A stretch of 64,000 nucleotides of DNA, taken from positions 55,086,501 to 55,150,500 of the forward strand of contig NC_071670.1 in the NCBI RefSeq assembly GCF_028554725.1, read 5' to 3'. The DNA comes from Zeugodacus cucurbitae. Lineage: Eukaryota > Arthropoda > Insecta > Diptera > Tephritidae. The notes under the pieces are model-generated. The model saw nothing but the letters and a program-made list of their open reading frames with translations, was not told the DNA's origin and ran no database searches. Position 1 is the stretch's first letter. The number at the start of each line of letters is the position of its first letter. This document shows positions 60,450-64,000 of this stretch, piece by piece. A program made the translations under genes and the position numbers.

Positions 60450-62500
60450 TTAATTTTACAGGTTCGACCATGTAGTATTGGTCTTATTCCCTTAGGTTGT
60501 CATTTTCAATTTTTCAATTTCTTTCATCTAATTCAGTTCGGCTGACATAGTAAAACGTGAAAAATTTGGAAAATATTTTTAAAATTTTACTCAAATATGC
60601 CAACGAATATTTTACAACTTTCCAAGTAAGCTTGTACGTGCACTCATATTTCTATACAAGTTCAACTAACGGCTAGCGTCACGCTTCAAAGCAAAAACAA
60701 TATACATTTGTCAAGCGTTTCAGAAACATACGAATATATACATACAAACAATATATATACTACATATATGCACTTTCATATATATGTTTACTATTTACTT
60801 AGTGCACTGGTGAAATGCACTTTCAGCTCTAATCATTTAACCATAACAAATACCTATCAAATTTGAACTTAATAAGCAGCAAATACATACACACTGATAG
60901 ATGCACATATGTACTCATATAAACATGCGTGTACTCTCACATTCCCACTGGTGTTTAGCCAGACGCACTGACTGCAGCTTTCAAGCTTTCATTTCTCTTT
61001 TTCTAACGGTATTTTTTATGATTTTTCATATTTACTTTTCAAACACACATCCATACAAATATTTAATGTACTCACAGCAAATACACGCACTTAGTGATTC
61101 ACTTAAGTGCTTAAGTTTAGAATATCATCACCTTGCCACTTTGTTGAGGTTAAGTGTCAGCTGCGTTAATAGTCCAACAGAAGAGGCATCTCGTAGAATT
61201 GTAAAATTTTTATTTTTTAATTTTTCTTCTTATTTATTTTTGTTAATTGCTTACAATTAATTGCGGTCGCATTTTCTTCTCAAGCGTCTTTATGTCAAAA
61301 TTTCTATATTCTGGCCGCTTGTTTGCCTCACTTGATCTTCACCGCAGTTGCTGACTGAAAGTGAGCTTGCATTATTTGATTTCAATTGTATTGGTGTTGT
61401 TGGTGGTAATTGAGTGCTACACCTAATTGAAACGCCACAAATTTCTCAATTAACCAATTGCTGGCGAATTTAATTGGTATTATTTAGAATTCTCTCTCTC
61501 TCACACACTTTTTATTTGTTCGTGTGCGCAGGTGGCAAAATGCTGGCGGCAAAAGGTGTAATGTAACGAAAGTTGCAGGTGATAATTAAAATGAAGTGAT
61601 GAGGTGAAAGAATGTAATAAACTATTTAAAGCGAAATGAAATTGAAAGCCGCAATTTGTTGAGAGAAATTTTTGTTATTTAGAAATTCTATGTTTATAGC
61701 CAAGGTTTGAAGTTTAATGGACGGGTGGCATCTTTTATTACTCATGTACGCTTCTATGTACAATTTGAAGTGAAAATAATTCTGCGAATTTCATTATACT
61801 AGAAATTGTGATGGATAGGATACCATAAATGCGGTCTTAGAAGATGAATAAGAGTCATGAATATTTTAGTTTAAAAATTGTTTAAACAATATAGTATTAA
61901 AAATAAATATTTTTAAATTTTATGAAACATTTCCTAACAATTAATTTTTAACTCAATGCTAGAATAAATAAATTTATTATTTTAAATTTTAACTCATTAA
62001 TGAATAGTCTGGCAACTCTATTCCAAAAAAAAATTAGAAAATTAGCCTCTTGGTGTGCCTACCGATAACTTTCTTTTTTTTTTGTACGAGACGGTTTTTA
62101 AAATTATAAATTTTAAACTTTTTCGAAGTATGGCAACTCTATTATCAAATATAATATGTCTAAATTTATGATGCTCCAAAACAATTTTGTGTTGCCACCA
62201 ATATATACTATTGATTATATTTGTTTTTGATAAGTGGCAACTCTAAATATGTTTTCTTGTTATTCAATCCGAAAACCGATTTTTTGCTCAGTCGATCTTT
62301 TAAAATTATTTTATATTAATTAAAATAATGGCCAAATAGTTTAAGAGCTTACTTCTAACGTTCAAAGTAATAATTTTATGAAAAAGGAAGATAGATAAGA
62401 ACCTGACCTGACGATCTTTTTTAGTTCACATTAGATTGAAAAGGATAAAAAATCCCTGTCAGTCTTAGTAAAGATCTTAGATCCTTATCAATAGCTTCCA
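60450..62500. other. A+T-rich non-coding sequence
   Basis: ATAC/TATA microsatellites at 60730-60790 and a (TC)n run at 61491-61502. A 119-codon plus-strand frame (60901-61260) has no recognisable domain. No gene is supported. Confidence 0.4.
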
Positions 62501-62509
62501 TCTATTTTG

Positions 62510-62960
62510 CGATCCGACTAGTGTGGGTACCCGGAGCGTAAGCGGTCCTTTCAACTGCTTTCTCTGGGCAAAGTCCATCTCAGCGCCATCATGGGTGTAC
62601 TTACTAGACATTGTCCAATGGGTACCCATGCGGTGAGACTTGGGATCGTGGCAGATGCAAGTTACCAAAGCTGGAAGGCGAGATGGAATCATCTAAGCAT
62701 TTCCTTCTACATTGTCCAACTTTTGCCAGACTGAGATTGAAACACCTCGGAAGGCCCTTTTTCGGCTATCCTAGCGAATTGGCTAGAATCGATATTAGCC
62801 GTCTTAAGAAATTTGTAACGGATTCCAAGCGTTTTGCCGAATCTTAAATGTCTTTGATCCACAGGGAGTTTTATTGGTACCACAATGGACAGCGCCAGAC
62901 TGTCTAAGTGAGATCTGCTGTTTTTTGCAGAGATCTGCCTACAAACCTAACCTAACGTAG
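62510..62960 (+). mobile_element. LINE RNase H-region fragment F
   Basis: The frame at 62611-62847 reads KLEGEMESSKHFLLHCPTFARLRLKHLG, then PSELARIDISRLKKFV and DSKRFAES: the same LINE tail as fragment E in the opposite orientation. It ends at a CAAACCTAACCTAACG tail (62942-62957), consistent with an intact 3' end of a 5'-truncated LINE copy. Confidence 0.82.
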
Positions 62961-62964
62961 TAAA

Positions 62965-63585
62965 GATAACTTTGACATTTCTCACGTAGGCCAATGATAT
63001 TCCATCTCAATCACGTGAAGAGAGGGCAGAACGCTTTAATAATCTTCAGCGCATTTACTACTGAGATATGAACCTTCAGAGTTTAATTCTCACTGGCAAC
63101 ACCTACCATGTTAGCTTTGCGGTCCGAAAAACTTACTTAACTTTGTTAAGACTTATTTTCAGTTAAAGAAAATGGTTAGCGAAAGGGTGAGTCTGGACTA
63201 ACTATGATATCAGTGAGCCCGGCAGTTAAGAGCCCCATAATTGTTTTCTTACTTTTTTCGTCGAATACTAAAAATAATTTTGAAAACCTTTGCTGTTCTT
63301 CTCCGAAGTCTTGAAATACCTCAAGAAACTCATAGCTCATAATATCTGCTGAAAATATTCTGATCTTAACCCATTCCCTCCTATTGTACTAGGTTGGGTA
63401 CAGAAAAAAATCATCGAATGGGACCGAATGGGTTTTCTGTATAATTTTTTTCTGTAACGAAGCGAGTACAATGGGAGGGAATGGTTTAAGATAGATTGCT
63501 GATTTTTGTATCGCATCATAGTATGTTAAATCTGCCTTATTGGATCTATGTTCATAACTAACATTGATGTTCACATTTATGAAAA
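62965..63585. other. A+T-rich non-coding sequence
   Basis: No frame of note. Near 63365-63490 there is an imperfect inverted repeat (CCATTCCCTCC / GGAGGGAATGG) about 110 bases across. Confidence 0.4.
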
Positions 63586-63586
63586 A

Positions 63587-63759
63587 CAGTTGAACCTCCA
63601 TAACTCGAACTGCTCTAACTCGAAGTTCTCCATAATTCGAACTATTGAATTGGCAATAGAAGTCAAAATTCATACAAATTACATTCTGTAACTCGGAAGT
63701 CTCTCTAACACGAAGTTTTTTTGTGGATTATGGTGATTCGAGTTAGAGAAGTTCCACTG
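63587..63759. repeat. TA-flanked inverted-repeat element (MITE), complete, 173 bp
   Basis: Starts CAGTTGAACCTCCATAACTC and ends GAGTTAGAGAAGTTCCACTG followed by TA. It matches the element at 29895 along its full length in the opposite orientation, and the half copy at 27104 in the same orientation. Confidence 0.85.
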
Positions 63760-64000
63760 TATTTTAAAAAAGACAGTACAATTAAAAGCATTCTTCAATA
63801 ATTCCCCATCACCACAACAGTAAAACAAATCCTTCATTATAATAGAGCCGGAACCATCATTAATTGTGGAATTTTGAAGTTTTTTCGTCCAAAAAGGTTT
63901 CGTAATAATCTCAATTAAGTTGAAAAATCATAAGCTTTTTTGTCAAAAGAAATTTAATTAAAATGTTACATATTTCACGCAACTAATGCAGCTTCATCAA
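63760..64000. other. window end, A+T-rich non-coding sequence
   Basis: No feature seen. Confidence 0.4.

Noticed and set aside
1..64000. A new defence, toxin or secondary-metabolite system
   Set aside because: No gene cluster is present. Apart from wapl and the lipocalin, all recognisable coding sequence belongs to decayed transposons.

Overview
The window reads as a piece of a higher-fly (Diptera) chromosome, most likely a tephritid fruit fly. The reasons are two split genes with small GT-AG introns that read as Drosophila orthologues, rosa-type (DD41D) mariner elements of the kind described from Ceratitis, and long A+T-rich non-coding DNA full of CA, TATG and CAA/GTT microsatellites. There are no operons. 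The species is inference; the gene structures are read from the sequence.

Left end (1-13440, minus strand): two protein-coding genes lie head to tail. The 3'-most is the N-terminal two thirds of wings apart-like (wapl), the cohesin-release factor: exons 4307-3351, 2860-134 and the first 46 bases of the next exon, which runs off the window. Upstream of it is a complete five-exon secreted lipocalin of 239 residues, best matched to Drosophila Karl: exons 13440-13306, 7942-7805, 7059-6936, 6589-6433 and 6270-6105. Its first intron (about 5.4 kb) carries two adjacent decayed Tc1/mariner-superfamily elements.

Middle and right (13441-64000): I can support no further protein-coding gene. This part is a graveyard of transposable elements set in non-coding DNA. 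It holds three rosa-type copies (10.5, 19.9, 43.6 kb), two copies of a DD34D mariner (one an internally deleted derivative with both ends), at least three fragments of a second mariner family with ends like GTGTTCAAAAAATAACGGG, and a Tc1-like element nested in one of them. It also holds a non-LTR reverse transcriptase, several C-terminal fragments of another LINE, three short TA-flanked inverted-repeat elements, a separate 165-bp hairpin element, and a pair of oppositely oriented dispersed repeats near 52.7 and 60.4 kb. A roughly 1.75 kb block at 55.0-56.7 kb is nearly pure A/T.

Between the transposon clusters are more G+C-rich, microsatellite-bearing islands (about 9, 19, 22, 24, 28, 33-34, 45-46, 48-49, 54 and 57-58 kb). 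These look like unique intergenic or regulatory sequence, or non-coding first exons of neighbouring genes, but nothing here proves it. The two genes are not functionally linked: Wapl acts in the nucleus on cohesin and the lipocalin is secreted. I found no convincing tRNA, rRNA, CRISPR or prokaryotic system.
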